Below are positions 1 through 10,806 of a stretch of DNA of 64,000 nt, in pieces. The notes under the pieces were generated by a model that worked only from the letters and a program-made list of their open reading frames with translations, had not been told where the DNA came from and did no database searches. The translations under genes and the position numbers were made by a program. Origin of the DNA: Caenorhabditis remanei (Eukaryota > Nematoda > Chromadorea > Rhabditida > Rhabditidae); assembly GCF_010183535.1 (NCBI RefSeq), contig NC_071329.1:1922001-1986000 (forward strand). Direction: 5' to 3'. The stretch's first letter is position 1, and the number at the start of each line of letters is the position of its first letter.

Positions 1-388
1 TGTCGATACGCAGCTCTCTAGGGAGTGTCCGTACAAAAAAGTTGTCAACTACAAAAATGGAGCTTTACTTTTGATCTATTTGATCCAATAAAACTTTATT
101 TTACGGGGGTCATCAGTGCTACCGTAACACAGTCTCAAAGTTGGTCATTTATGTATACATATCTTACTGCACGGTACTGTAAGTGTCGATTGCTCATGAC
201 ATACTTGAATTTGTCACTGCTTCCAGTGGAGCGCAATTGTAGTCACCTGAAATCAATTCTGCACTAACATAAGCTTGATCAATTTCTCATTCCACTTCCC
301 CTAGAGTTTGCCCAATTTTTGTCCATCAAACCTTCCTCTTCCTCAAATAAAACCTGTCACATTTGATTCACAAAATCTTGTGACATGA
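1..388. repeat. Dispersed repeat, copy 1 (cut by window start)
   Basis: These bases match 25855-26222 over nearly their whole length, ending in both copies just after the same CACAAAATCTTGTGA. The unit opens with the recurrent hairpin arm GTCCGTACAAAAAAGTTGTC found about a dozen times in the window. No exon-like frame is supported; the small open frame here is an accident of repeat sequence. Confidence 0.75.
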
Positions 389-884
389 TAATGAACACTG
401 AAAGTCTAGAAACGCAGAGAAAGTTGTCTCTCTATTGACATCATCAGGGCGCACTCCTTCCCGAAAACACACTTGTCAAGGCCCGGTCCGAAGGCCTGGG
501 TTAATTGGCGTCAAAGTTCAAATATCTTTTTTTTTCAATTTTTAAAGAGCCAAATTTTCGACTATCATTCAGAACTAGAAGAAATTTTGAAAAATCATCA
601 AAAATAGTCACATCTTTGAAGAAAAATTGAAAAAAATTCAAAAAAAGGTTTTAAAAAAATTCAAAAAAGACAAGTATGCCCAAAACTATATATTTGCTTG
701 TAAAAAATATAAAATAATAAGTAATAATAAATAATTCTCAGTTCGTTGTCCTGTCGAGAGTGTAACTAATGTTCTCACTATGTCTGTTTGTGAAGTTAAT
801 AGGTACCAAATGAAAAAAGAAAGTAAGCCACTACTGTAAGTCAACAATACCAAGTTCATTGCTCTACCGAAACCATTGCCCTAC
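389..884. repeat. Repeat remnants downstream of the truncated F-box gene
   Basis: Contents: half of the small foldback repeat carrying TCATCAGGGCGCACT (about 389-465) that also follows the other F-box genes; a degraded copy (about 470-660) of the GGCCCGG foldback element seen whole at 15382-15676; and F-box intron-like sequence at 738-828 resembling 7000-7080. No F-box exons 3-5 are found here, so the repeats occupy the place where the 3' half of the minus-strand gene should be. Confidence 0.6.
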
Positions 885-1290
885 CAAACATGAAAGATTG
901 TCTCTTCCACTCTAAACTGTCTCTGCACATCCTCTTCCCACTTCTCCATTGTCAGATGAATAGCGAATTCCGAGTTCACATCATTTTCCTCAACCACACA
1001 AATCGTTCGACCTTTTTCCTGTTTGAACAGAAAGATCGGTTGGATTCGGCATCTTGAATATTTGATGCAACCAAACATTCTCTTTGATGTTTGAGACATT
1101 TCGAACCTGAATTCGTCAATTTCTCCTACGAAAAATCTTTCTAAAACTACTACTCAGCACGAATTTGATTACCCCCGTGAGAAGAAAGTTTGTGCCCATG
1201 ACTGATAACTTACGCCTCAATCATTTCCATCGTACTTATAATCTTTTGAAATACTAGAAATGGAGTCTCCATTAATTTGATGGGCTCCAT
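885..1290 (-). pseudogene. Truncated F-box/FBA_2 gene, exons 1-2 only
   Basis: Exon 1 is 1290-1214 (77 nt) and exon 2 is 1106-885 (222 nt); both lengths equal those of the intact relatives at 2870 and 8294. Exon 1 plus the start of exon 2 encode an F-box: FLVFQKIISTMEMIEA followed after the splice by MSQTSKRMFGCIKYS, matching the family's LSxxSKR signature. Exon 2 ends with a normal GTAGGG donor, but the FBA_2 exons that should follow at lower coordinates are missing and replaced by repeats. It shares a divergent promoter with the gene starting at 1527. By family knowledge such proteins are substrate adaptors for SCF ubiquitin ligases; this copy could at most give an F-box-only peptide. A misassembly or exons beyond the window start remain possible. 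Confidence 0.8.
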
Positions 1291-1526
1291 TTGGAAGGGA
1301 AGAACAATAAATATATCGATTTGACTACTGGTGAGCGGACCCCTCTGCGAGGTTGGTCTGTGTGAAGGACTCCTCTGTTGGTAGGGGCGGAGGCACCCCA
1401 TCACACCGTAAACCAACAGAGGAGGTCTCTTGAACACACCAACGTCTCAGAGGGCGTCCTCTCAGCAGTGGTCAAATCAATACATTTATTCTTCTTCATC
1501 TCTTCCAAATAGAGCCCTTCAAATTA
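1291..1526. promoter_or_regulatory. Divergent F-box promoter block, copy 1
   Basis: The 236-base gap between two head-to-head F-box genes is nearly identical to 8076-8293, the gap of the second head-to-head pair. The outer parts are an imperfect inverted repeat: CGATTTGACTACTGGTGAG on the left mirrors CAGCAGTGGTCAAATC on the right, each followed outward by AT-rich CAATACATTTATTCTTCTTC-like sequence next to the start codon. The inner part holds short pairs such as CTCTGTTGG and CCAACAGAG. One half of the block recurs upstream of the gene at 2870. Conservation of layout suggests promoter function; no specific factor site is assigned. Confidence 0.6.
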
Positions 1527-2458
1527 ATGGACATTCCGTTTCTAGTATTCCAAAAAGTTATAAAACTGATGGATATTATAGAGGTGTAAGTTATCAGTCA
1601 TGGGCACAAAATGATTTTTCTTAGGATAAATTGACGAATTCAGGTTCGAAATGTCTCAAACATCAAATCGAATGTTCGATTCTCAATTGATGAATCTCTT
1701 CAATTATCTTTCTGACCTTTTCAATAATAAGACTGTCACTGTCTGGATTCGACCATCTCTAGTTGAAACTTCTCATGTTCTTTTTTCGAATCTCCATTTT
1801 GAAAGTTGTCAACTTTTAAAAATTCTCGATGACGATCCTGTTATTTTATCAAACGAGGACATAACACGACTACTGGAAGTTTGGAAGCCAACTATTGGGA
1901 TTACAATAAAGTGTCGTGTCGAGGAAGGTTTTGGTCCGAGAAACGTGAGGTTATACTTCTACTTTTTCATGTTGTTTCCCTGTATTTCTACAGATTTTGA
2001 GTCTTCCACGGGTCGGTATTGTCAATGCTCGATGGGTTTCCTTTGATGATCTACTGAACATGGACTGTGAGAGAGCATTCTTCAGAAAACATTCGTTCAG
2101 AGAGGAAGACGTCAAAAAGTTCATAAACCTTTGGATGGCTGGGAATAATCCAAAACTGATGCATCTTAGACTGAGGGGTTTTAAGATGACACCAAATTGG
2201 GAGCACATTCTGGAAGGAATTGAATATGGAGTATGGGATGAGAAAGAAAAAAAGAAAAGACCGAGGAATTTTCAGTAAGACTCTGGTTCTTTAGCTTAGC
2301 ACATATTAACTTTCAGAGACCATTACATCTGCAGTATTGAAGAAATCGACTGCAAGAATGGTCTGGATTTCGAGAGAAAGAGTGATGGAATGATTGGGAC
2401 AGTCATTCATCAATCTGACCAGATCGATTTCTTTGTGTGGTACGATATACAATTCTGA
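1527..2458 (+). CDS. F-box/FBA_2 protein with internal deletion
   Basis: Exons 1527-1585, 1644-1944, 1994-2274 and 2317-2458 join in frame to about 260 residues (intact relatives have 348-349). The usual start ATG, eight codons upstream, is ATA here (AAATAGAGCCC against AAATGGAGCCG in the relatives), so the next in-frame ATG is used and the F-box begins MDIPFLVFQK. The second exon fuses the beginning of family exon 2 (MSQTSNRMF) directly to the middle of family exon 3 (DSQLMNLFNYLSDLFNN), removing the end of the F-box region, an intron and the start of the FBA_2 region. The remaining FBA_2 domain is well kept: SFDDLLNMDCERAFF, then FINLWMAGNNPKLMHLRL, then the last exon ending IQF. All splice sites are normal. 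The role, if expressed, would be SCF substrate binding; loss of half the F-box makes Skp1 binding doubtful. Confidence 0.7.
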
Positions 2459-2869
2459 TTCTCTTTTTCTCTGCATCTCGCATGTTAAAATATCTTTGTT
2501 CTTTCATAAGGAGTCAAGTGCGCCCCAATGATGAAATGAGAATAGCACTCAGATTGTCTCTATTTTCATGATTAGGGCACACTTGTCGAAAATATAATGA
2601 GTAAAATATAATGAATATAATGAGTAATAATAAATAATAAAAAGCTTTTTTTTACATCAGGTTGGCATAATTATGGATCTGCTTTGAAAATGTTTCTATT
2701 CTTCTGTGGATGCTACATTTTTTAAACCTCGTCATTTCTGTAGAGCGCAATTGCTACATTCAAATCGAATATCACACCTTAAACCAACAGAGGATTCCCT
2801 CATACAGCCGCGCAGAGGCGTCCTCTCACCAGTTGTCAAATCAATACATTTATTCTTCTTCCTTTCCAA
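2459..2869. promoter_or_regulatory. Intergenic: small foldback repeat and single-sided F-box promoter
   Basis: About 2514-2586 is a short foldback whose arms are AGTGCGCCCCAATGATGA and TCATGATTAGGGCACACT; the same element follows the other F-box genes. From about 2590 to 2850 the sequence is an inverted copy of 4555-4860, so the gene at 2870 lies between two inverted arms of roughly 270-300 bases. The right end (2775-2865) is one half of the divergent promoter block of the paired genes. Confidence 0.55.
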
Positions 2870-4264
2870 ATGGGGCCGTTCAAGTTAATGGAGACTCCGT
2901 TTCTGGTATTCCAGAAGATTATAAAACTGATGGATATTATAGAGGTGTAAGTTATCAATTCCATTGAGAATCTCTCTTCCCACACCACACGGGGAATTAA
3001 ATTCGTGTTGCCTCGTAGTTTTTGAATGATTTTTCGTAGGAGAAATTGAAAAATTTAGGTTCGAAATGTCTCAAACATCAAAGAAAATGTTCGGTTGCAT
3101 CAAATATTCAAAACGCCGAATCCAGCCGATGCAACTGTTCAAAGCAGAAAAACGTCGGACGATAAGTGTGTATGAGAAGACGGACGAAAATGCTAAATTA
3201 GTTATTTGGCTGAAAACGGAGAACGAGGGAAATGATGTGATGAGACAGCTGAAAATGAAAGACTCAGTTTTAGATGTTGGGTAGGTTGAAAATAGTTTGT
3301 GGTCAGAAGAAGTTTCCTACAAATGATAAACTTATGAAAGATACTGTAGTAGGATCTAGAATGTGATTCTCGCTTGGAAATGAGGATGAATCGATATATT
3401 TTTCAAAAAAAAAATTCCAGAGAAAAAAACGAGAAAACCTTGAGTTTTTATCTCAACAGCGAATCTAAAGAGGAAGATGTCGATTTGCAAATGATACGTC
3501 TCTTCAATTATCTATCGGATCTTTTCAATAATAAGACTATAACTGTCTGGATTCGACCATTCCGAATAGCAACTTCTCATTTCCTATTTTCGAATCTCCA
3601 GTTCGAAAGTTGTCTATTTTTTAAAATTCTCGGTGATGAGTCTGAAATTTTATCGAATAAAGATGCGTCACAACTATTGGATATGTTGAAGCCAACGGTT
3701 GGAGTCACTTTGAAATGCCGTGTCGAGAAAGGATTCAACCAGAGAAATGTGAGTTCATATCGTTTTCTTGTTCTGATTTTTTCTTGCTGAATTTTTGCAG
3801 ATTTTCAATCTAAAACGTATTATTGTAACTAATGCTGAATGGGTCTCTTTCGATGATCTACTGAACATGGATTGTGAGAGAGCATTCTTCAAAAAACATT
3901 CGTTCACAGAAGAAGACATCAAAAAGTTTATAAACCACTGGATGACTGGGAGTAATCCAAAACTGATGCATCTTAGGCTGAACTGTTTTAAATTGGAGCC
4001 GAATTGGGAGCACATTCTGGAAGGGATTGCATATAGAGTATGGGATGAGCAAGAAAAAAAGAAGAGACCGAGAAATTTCAAGTAGTCTTCAATTCTTAAA
4101 CCCCACTCATAATCATTTTCAGAGACCATTACATCTACAGTATTGAAGAAATCGACTGTCAGAATGGTTTGGATTTTGAGAGAAAGAGTGATGGAATGAT
4201 TGGGACAGTCATTCATCAATCTGACTGGATTGATTTCTTCGTGTGGCACGATATACAATTCTGA
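2870..4264 (+). CDS. F-box/FBA_2 protein, intact
   Basis: Five exons (2870-2946, 3059-3280, 3421-3748, 3801-4081, 4123-4264) splice in frame to about 349 residues. Residues 1-45 form the F-box (MGPFKLMETPFLVFQKII, then the SQTSKKMFGCIKYSKRR part after the first intron). The rest is the nematode F-box-associated domain type 2 (FBA_2): LFNYLSDLFNNKTITVWI, then FDDLLNMDCERAFF, then FINHWMTGSNPKLMHLRL with an aromatic and charged loop, and the C-terminal FFVWHDIQF. Family role: the F-box binds a Skp1-related (SKR) protein on CUL-1 or CUL-6, and FBA_2 selects substrates for ubiquitylation. The intron-4 donor is GTAGTC, weaker than the others. AATAAA-rich sequence follows. The start was chosen because it gives the same 77-nt first exon as the paralogues. 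A cullin of the matching clade lies at 49.4 kb. Confidence 0.85.
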
Positions 4265-4977
4265 TTCTCTTTTTCTCTGTATCTCGCATGTTAAATTTCC
4301 TTGTCCTTGAGAATAGCACTGGAAATCAAGAGACGCAGACAAAGTCGTCGTTGTCTCTCCATTTTTTCACGATATATTTGCTTGTTAAATTTGAAAATAA
4401 TGATATAACCAGTAATGATAAATAATAAATGTTTTTGCGGCTTTTTTTTTCAATTTCGCTAAAAAATCTCAGCCATTTCAGAATAGTTCTGTAAAAATTA
4501 TTCGATTTATTCACATTTGACCTATTTTCTATTGAAATTTCATCATTTTAGCAAGTTATCGACTTGACAACTGGTGAGAGGACCCCTCTGCGCTGCTGGA
4601 CTTTATGAGGGAATCCTCTTTTGGTTTACAGTGTGATGCGGTGTGCTCCGTAGACTTGAATGTAGCAATTGCGCTCTACAGAAAAGGAGAATTTTCGAAA
4701 ATGAAACTTGCTGGTAAAAATTTAAAAATGTAAAAAAAGTGTCAAAGTGGCTTCATAATTATGTCAACCTGGTGTCACAACAGCATTTATTATTCATAAT
4801 TACTTATTATATTATAAATTTTACAAGCAAATATATAGTTTCGGGAAGTAGTGCGCCCTAATGATGAAAACAGAAAGAAAGTGCTATTCTCATATCATTA
4901 TTTAGGCCCACTTGACTCCTTATTAAAGGACAAAGATATTTAAATTGAGAGATACTGAGAAAAAGAGAAAAAGAGAA
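4265..4977. repeat. Inverted arm with orphan F-box promoter
   Basis: About 4300-4400 is a decayed copy of the small 3'-flank foldback. About 4555-4690 is a minus-strand copy of the F-box promoter half (CTTGACAACTGGTGAGAGG, then CTTTTGGTTTACAG), yet no F-box exon lies in front of it. With 2590-2850 it forms inverted arms around the gene at 2870. A complete small foldback (arms AGTGCGCCCTAATGATGA) sits at about 4848-4917, downstream of the minus-strand gene that ends at 4978. Confidence 0.6.
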
Positions 4978-5420
4978 TCAGAATTGTATATCATGCCACA
5001 CAAAGAAATCGATCTGGTCAGACTGATGCATGACTGTCCCAATCATTCCATCACTCTTTCTCTCGAAATCAAGACCATTCTGACAGTCGATTTCTTCCAC
5101 TCTGTAGATGTAATGGTCTCTGAAAATGATTATGAGTGGGGGTTTAGGAATTGAAGACTTACTTGAAATTCCTCGGTCTCTTCTTCTTTTCTTTCTCCTC
5201 CCATACTCCATATTCTATCCCTTCCAAAATGTGCTCCCAATTTGGCTCCAATTTAAAACAGTTCAGTCTGAGATGCATCAGTTTTGGATTACTCCCTGCC
5301 ATCCAATGGTTTATGAACTTTTTGACGTCTTCCTCTGTGAATGAATGATATCTTAAATGTGCCGTTTCACATTTCATATTCAGTAGATCATCAAAAGTGA
5401 GCCATCGAGCGTGGAAAATA

Positions 5421-6568
5421 CAGTAGCGAGCATAGGTGAGGGCATATTCATACTTTCATGTGTATCTCTGCTGAATCGTGTCCGTTTTGCATAATCTTTT
5501 TTTTGACAGATAGCTGAACGATCCAGTAACAAAAAAATTAGTTTTTTGTAAAAGTTTCTGTTTTGATTTTTTTCAATAATTGATTTTTCTTGTTCGTGAT
5601 TTGAAAATTCGAAAAAAAACTTTTTATTTTTCTCTTGGAGTTATTGAGTTTTTGATGTCAAAATGATGGAACATGTTCAAATAAACAAAAAATTATGTTG
5701 AATTAGTTTCTTAGTTCCTGTGCATCGTGCTATAGCTCCAGAAGTCAAAAGTGGCATCCTCGGGAAAACCTTCATACCTCTTCAAAAAATTATCCAAATT
5801 AGCCAAAACATGTACCAAAAGACGTGTTTTGAGTTCTTCTACAAACCAACATTAAAAAATCAAGATTTTAGAGAAAATAATTTTTTAAAATTTTTTTCAC
5901 TCAAAATTTTTTCATTCCAATTTTTTCCTGAATTTCCGATATTTTCTGGCTATAAAACGAACATATGTTTCAAATACTGCATGCAAAGTGCTTTATCACA
6001 AATAATAAAACACATGTTTGTATTTTTTGTTCGTTTTATAGCCACAAAATATCGGAAATCCAGGAAAAAATTGGAATGAAAAATTTTGAGTGAAAAAAAT
6101 TTGAAAAAATTATTTTTTCTAAAATCTTGATTTTTTAATGTTGGTTTGTAGAAGAACTCAAAACACGTCTTTTGGTACATGTTTTGGCTAATTTGGATAA
6201 TTTTTTGATGAGTTATGAAGGTTTTCCCGAGGACGCCACTTTTGACTTCTGGAGCTATAGCACGATGCTCTGGAACTAAGAAACTAATTCAACATAATTT
6301 TTTGTTTATTTGAACATGTTCCATCATTTTGACATCAAAAACTCAATAACTCCAAGAGAAAAATAAAAAGTTTTTTTTCGAATTTTCAAATCACGAACAA
6401 GAAAAATCAATTATTGAAAAAAATCAAAACAGAAACTTTTACAAAAAACTTATTTTTTGTTACTGGATCGTTCAGCTATCTGTCAAAAAAAAGATTATGC
6501 AAAACGGACACGATTCAGCAGAGATACATATGAAAGTATGAATCTGCCCTCACCTATGCTCGCTACTG
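5421..6568. mobile_element. Foldback DNA element, Tc1/mariner-like ends, 1148 bp
   Basis: The element begins CAGTAGCGAGCATAGGTGAG and ends with its inverse, and is flanked by TA on both sides (5419-5420, 6569-6570). The two halves are near-perfect inverted copies meeting around 5995, so the single strand would fold into a 570-bp hairpin. CAGT ends with TA duplication are typical of Tc1/mariner superfamily MITEs. It encodes no transposase. Two relatives lie at 41966-43453 and 43835-44744. Insertion disrupts exon 4 of the surrounding F-box gene. Confidence 0.92.
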
Positions 6569-7459
6569 TATAGAGCCGTGGGAGACTAAGAATCTGTAGA
6601 AAAATAGGAAAACAATATGGAAAAGTAAAAGGTTGAACTCACATTTCTGGGACTAAAATCTTCCTCAATAGGACACTTCAAAGAGATCCCAATCGTAGGT
6701 TTAAAAATTTCCTGTATTCGTGACATACTGTCATTTGACAATATATCAGATTTTGCTACAATTTTAATCAATTGACAACTTTCGAATTTGAGATTTGAAA
6801 AAAGAAAAGAAGACGTTGCAATATGAGATGGTCGAAGCCAGACAGTGACAGTCTTATTATTGAAAAGATCCGATAGATAATTGAAGAGATCCACTAATTG
6901 AGAATCAATGTCTTCCTCTTTCAATTCGTTGTGGAGATAGCACGTCATGCTTTTCTCATTTTTCTCACTGAAATACTTTTTCTTTTCGAATGTTCTGTCA
7001 TGTCGATTGTAATTACTAATTAGTGTTCTCAATATGTATGTTTGTGAAGTTAATAGGTCCCAAGTGAAAAAAGAAACTAACTAGGAAATGATCCAGACAT
7101 ACTTTGGAGATCTGGTCAAATTATATATCGATGAAAAGCTGAGATCATGCTCTTTTCGAATATGTGTTCAAATTTACAGAACGATTTTATTTTAAAAAGT
7201 TTTACATGTTTTTGTGGTATTTCAGTACTAAAAACTCAAACTTTGAAGTTATGTAAATCAACCAAAAAGTGATTTATGTTTTCTAATTTTTGCAGTTTTT
7301 GGTGGCCAACCCATGGGCGAAAATTCGACCAAAATTTTTTTCGAATTTTTTTCCAAAAATAGTTGTTGTGAAGTTGTAAAAGTTTTAAATGTTTACAGTT
7401 TACAATGACCCAAAAACCGAGGCGTTTTATTCTCTCAAATATGAAACAAAAACAAAACC

Positions 7460-7530
7460 CTGGAGAGGAACCGAACCATCATCTTTTGATTACTAGTCCT
7501 CCCTGTTAACCACTCGGCTGTATCACCGGC
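7460..7530 (-). ncRNA. tRNA-like (pol III box A/B) sequence
   Basis: On the minus strand CAGCCGAGTGGTTAAC (box A, 7520-7505) is followed 28 bases later by GGTTCGGTTCC (box B, 7477-7467) and then a T-rich tract. Stems do not close into a proper cloverleaf, so this is a tRNA-derived pseudogene or SINE-like sequence rather than a working tRNA. It lies in intron 2 of the broken F-box gene. Confidence 0.45.
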
Positions 7531-8075
7531 AAAAACTAGGGGAACACGAGGGACAAAAAAGAGAAATGAATTTCCAAGTGGAACTTTCACGTTACCTATG
7601 GTAATGAAATAGAAATCAGTGCTCAATACAAAGTTCTTTGATCTACGCCCCCCCACTCGTTCAACCTACCAAATGTCTAAAACTGTGTCTTTCACTCTCA
7701 ACTCTCTCAGCACATCCTTTTCCAAGTAATCCGGTTTCAGAAAAATAGCGAATTCCGAGCTCACATCATGATTCTCAACCACGCGAATCGTTAGACCCTT
7801 TTCCCTTTTGAACAAATATATCGGTTGAATTCGGCGTTTTGAATATTTGATGCAAGCGAATATTCGATTCGAAGTTTGAGACATTTCGAACCTGAATTCT
7901 TCAATTTATCCTACGAAAAATCATTCAAAAACTGGTACTCAGCACGAATATAATTATCCGCGTGGGAAGAGAGATTCTTGATGGAGTTGATAACTTACAC
8001 CTCAATAATTTCCATCAGTTTTATAATTTTTTGAAATACTAGAAACGGAGTGTCCATCAATTTGAACGGCTCCAT

Positions 8076-8293
8076 TTGGAAGGGAAGAACAATAAATATA
8101 TCGATTTGACTACTGGTGAGCGGACCCCTCTGCGAGGTTGGTCTGTGTGAAGGACTCCTCTGTTGGTAGGGGCGGAGGCACCCCATCACACCGTAAACCA
8201 ACAGAGGAGGTCTCTTGAACACACCAACGTCTCAGAGGGCGTCCTCTCAGCAGTGGTCAAATCAATACATTTATTCTTCTTCATCTCTTACAA
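8076..8293. promoter_or_regulatory. Divergent F-box promoter block, copy 2
   Basis: Near-identical to 1291-1526, including the inverted flanking arms and the central CACCCCATCACACCGTAAAC stretch. It separates the start codons of the minus-strand broken gene (8075) and the plus-strand intact gene (8294) by 218 bases. Its near-identity with copy 1, while the adjoining coding regions differ more, points to recent duplication or gene conversion. Confidence 0.6.
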
Positions 8294-9926
8294 ATGGAGC
8301 CGTTCAAATTAATGGAGACTCCGTTTCTAGTATTCCAAAAGATTATAAAACTGATGAAAATTATTGAAGTGTAAGTTATCAGTCTTGTTTAGAAACTTTC
8401 TTCACACACGGGTAATTATATTCGTGTTGAGTAGTAGTTTTTGAATGGTTTTCAATAAAATAATTGAAAAATTCAGGTTGGAAATGTCTCAAACATCAAA
8501 AAGAATGTTTGGTTGCATCAAATTTTCGAGACGCCGAATCCAACCAATTCAACTGTTTAAAGGGGACCAGCGTCGGTCGATAAGTGTATTTGAGAAGAAT
8601 GACGAGAATTCCAAATGTACTATTTATTTGAAAAGGGAGGAAATGGAAAAGGATGTGATGAGACAGTTGAGATTGAAAGACACAGTCTTAGATTTTCGGT
8701 AGGTTGAACGATTTAGAGAAAACAACCTACAGCGTTTGCAATATTAATAAGATCATTTTGAGAATCGAGTTTTCAGTTCATTTTAAAGAAACACTTTTTC
8801 TCGGAAAACTTTTTCCAGTTCTTTTCAAATTATTCCATTATAATTGTGACAAAGATTTGTCAAATGGATGATTTCTTAGATCTTAGATGACTGAAGAAAC
8901 GCTTTGAGAAATGCCAAAACGAAAATAGGAGAATTTGGTCCAAATGGTTTCAAAAATCGAGACTATAACTTTACAGAATATAAATATTCTTGAAAATTCA
9001 TTATTGATTTTCATGAAGGCCTTGATTTACTTTATCGAAAAGTTTCAGAAAGCTAAGCTCTTTTTGATAAGAGATACAAGATTTCAGATTGGATGATGAA
9101 AAAAAATTGAGTTGCTATCTCCACAGAGACTCAACAGAGGAAGATATCGATTCTCAATTGGTGCATCTCTTCAATTATCTATCGGATCTTTTTAATAATA
9201 AGACTATCACTGTCTGGCTTCGACCATCTCTAGTTGAAATTTCTCATATGCTTTTTTCGAATCTCCAGTTTGAAAGTTGCCAACTTTTAAAAATTCTCGA
9301 GGACGATCCTCTTATTTTATCAAACGAGGACATGACACGAATACTGGAAATTTGGAAGCCAACTATTGGGATTACAATAAAATGTAGCGTCGAGGAAGGT
9401 TTTGGTCCGAGAAGTGTGAGTTTATACTGCTTCTTTTGAATAGTATTTTTCTATTTTCCTACAGATTCTGAGTCTCCCACGGCTCTGTATTATCAATGCT
9501 CGATGGGTCACTTTCGATGATCTACTGAACATGGAATGTAAGATGATATTTTTACAAAATCATTCATTCACAGAGGAAGACGTCAAACAGTTCATAAACC
9601 ATTGGATGGCTGGGAGCAATCCGAAACTGATGCATCTCAGATTGAACTGTTTTAAATTGGAGCCGAATTGGGCGCACATTCTCGAAGGGATAGAATATAG
9701 AGTATGGGATGAAAAAACGAAGAAAAGACCAAGAAATTTCAAGTAAGATTTCAATTCCCAAACCTCATTCCTATTAATTTTCAGAGACCATTATATATAC
9801 GATTTTGAAGAAATCGACTGCCAGAATGGTTTGGATTTCGAGAGAAAGAGTGATGGAATGATTGGTACAGTAATGCATCAATCTGACCAGATCGATTTCT
9901 TTGTGTGGCACGATATACAATTCTGA
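8294..9926 (+). CDS. F-box/FBA_2 protein, intact
   Basis: Exons 8294-8370, 8477-8698, 9088-9415, 9465-9742 and 9785-9926 give about 348 residues with the same phases as the gene at 2870. The F-box is MEPFKLMETPFLVFQKII plus MSQTSKRMFGCIKFSRRR; FBA_2 follows with LFNYLSDLFNNKTITVWL, FDDLLNMECKMIFL, FINHWMAGSNPKLMHLRL and the terminal VWHDIQF. Intron 2 is longer than in the relatives (389 bases). By family knowledge it is an SCF substrate adaptor in the cytoplasm or nucleus. Substrate-facing residues around NMECKMIFLQNHSF differ most between paralogues, as expected for a fast-evolving binding surface. The start agrees with the paralogous first-exon length. It is head-to-head with the broken copy. 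Confidence 0.87.
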
Positions 9927-9962
9927 TTCTCTTTTTCTCTGTATCTATACCCTTTAATAAGA

Positions 9963-10055
9963 AGTCAAGTGCGCTCTAATGATGATATGAGAGTGAGCAC
10001 TGAAAATCAGGAGACGCAGAGAAAGTTGTCTCTCTTTTTTCATCATTAGGGCGCA
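9963..10055. repeat. Small foldback repeat linked to F-box 3' ends
   Basis: Arms AGTGCGCTCTAATGATGA and TCATCATTAGGGCGCACT bracket about 60 bases containing GAGACGCAGAGAAAGTTGTC. The same unit, more or less decayed, follows every F-box copy in 0-10 kb (about 389-465, 2514-2586, 4300-4400, 4848-4917), so it appears to have been duplicated together with the genes. Confidence 0.7.
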
Positions 10056-10085
10056 CTACCTCCCGAAACTATATATTTGCTTGTA

Positions 10086-10348
10086 TTAGCGGCCCACCCC
10101 CTCTTACAACTGCGCCCCACCGCAAACGAAAGAGTATCGGTGAGAGACGCAGAATTTTTTCTCGCACGAACAAATATTTTTACCATTTTTGACCTATTTT
10201 CGCTGTTTTTAAGAACAAATTACGAAAACTAGTGAAAATAGGTCAAAAACTGTGAAAATAATTGTTGGCGCGAGAAAAAAATCTGCGTCTCTCGCCGATA
10301 CTCTCTCGTTTGCGGCGGGGCGCAGTTGTAACGAATTTGCTCGGCTAA
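10086..10348. mobile_element. Foldback MITE, 263 bp
   Basis: Ends TTAGC and GCTAA; the arms contain TTACAACTGCGCCCCACCGC and its inverse, then GAGAGACGCAGA and TCTGCGTCTCTC. The element lies inside an older AT-rich repeat (10060-10400). The TTACAACTGCGC arm is shared with the foldbacks at 14137 and 23593. Confidence 0.75.
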
Positions 10349-10806
10349 TAAAAATTAATAATAAATAATTGTTTTTTTTGTTTTATCAGGTTAAAATTAA
10401 ATAAAACTGGAATTTTGTAAAATCGTTGTTTTTGCCCAAAATCTCAGACATTTTGAAGTATTTCAGCGTATTTTAGTAAAAATCATTCTATTCATTCACT
10501 TTTGTTGTATTTTCTATCAAAATATCATCAGTTTTAGTCTGTGCCGTATATATCCGATTCTTTTCGATTAAATCCAGCGGAGCGCGTTTGCATATCTACT
10601 TTTCGCGCCACGATTAAATAAAAAATTCTTGCTCACTCTTGTTTACGCTTTCAATTTCACTTGTTTCGATAGATTTTTGGTAAAAAAAACGTTTTTACTA
10701 GAAAAATAAACAAATTATTCAAACAAAAAAAACTAGAAATGTGAACCGAATCATAAAAAACGGGGAAAAACAACTTACCGTAAAAACTGTAATAGAAGCA
10801 CCCCTA

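Larger units (their letters stand above)
4978..8075 (-). pseudogene. F-box/FBA_2 gene split by a transposon in exon 4
   Basis: Exons in order of transcription: 8075-7999 (77 nt), 7891-7670 (222 nt), 6967-6643 (325 nt), exon 4 in two pieces 6593-6571 and 5420-5163, and 5119-4978. Exons 1-3 and 5 are open and match the intact relatives (F-box MEPFKLMDTPFLVFQKII and MSQTSNRIFACIKYS; FBA_2 LFNYLSDLFNNKTVTVWL; C-terminus FFVWHDIQF). Exon 4 is broken after SLPRL by a 1148-base foldback element flanked by TA. With the element removed, the exon is still two bases shorter than in relatives at the same place, so the frame would remain shifted. Downstream FBA_2 sequence is otherwise well preserved, which suggests recent loss. 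The gene is head-to-head with the intact copy at 8294. Confidence 0.85.

Noticed and set aside
5720..6180. Open frames of 119 and 76 codons inside a foldback
   Set aside because: Mirror images of the two arms of a hairpin element; similar frames recur at 42716-43050 for the same reason.
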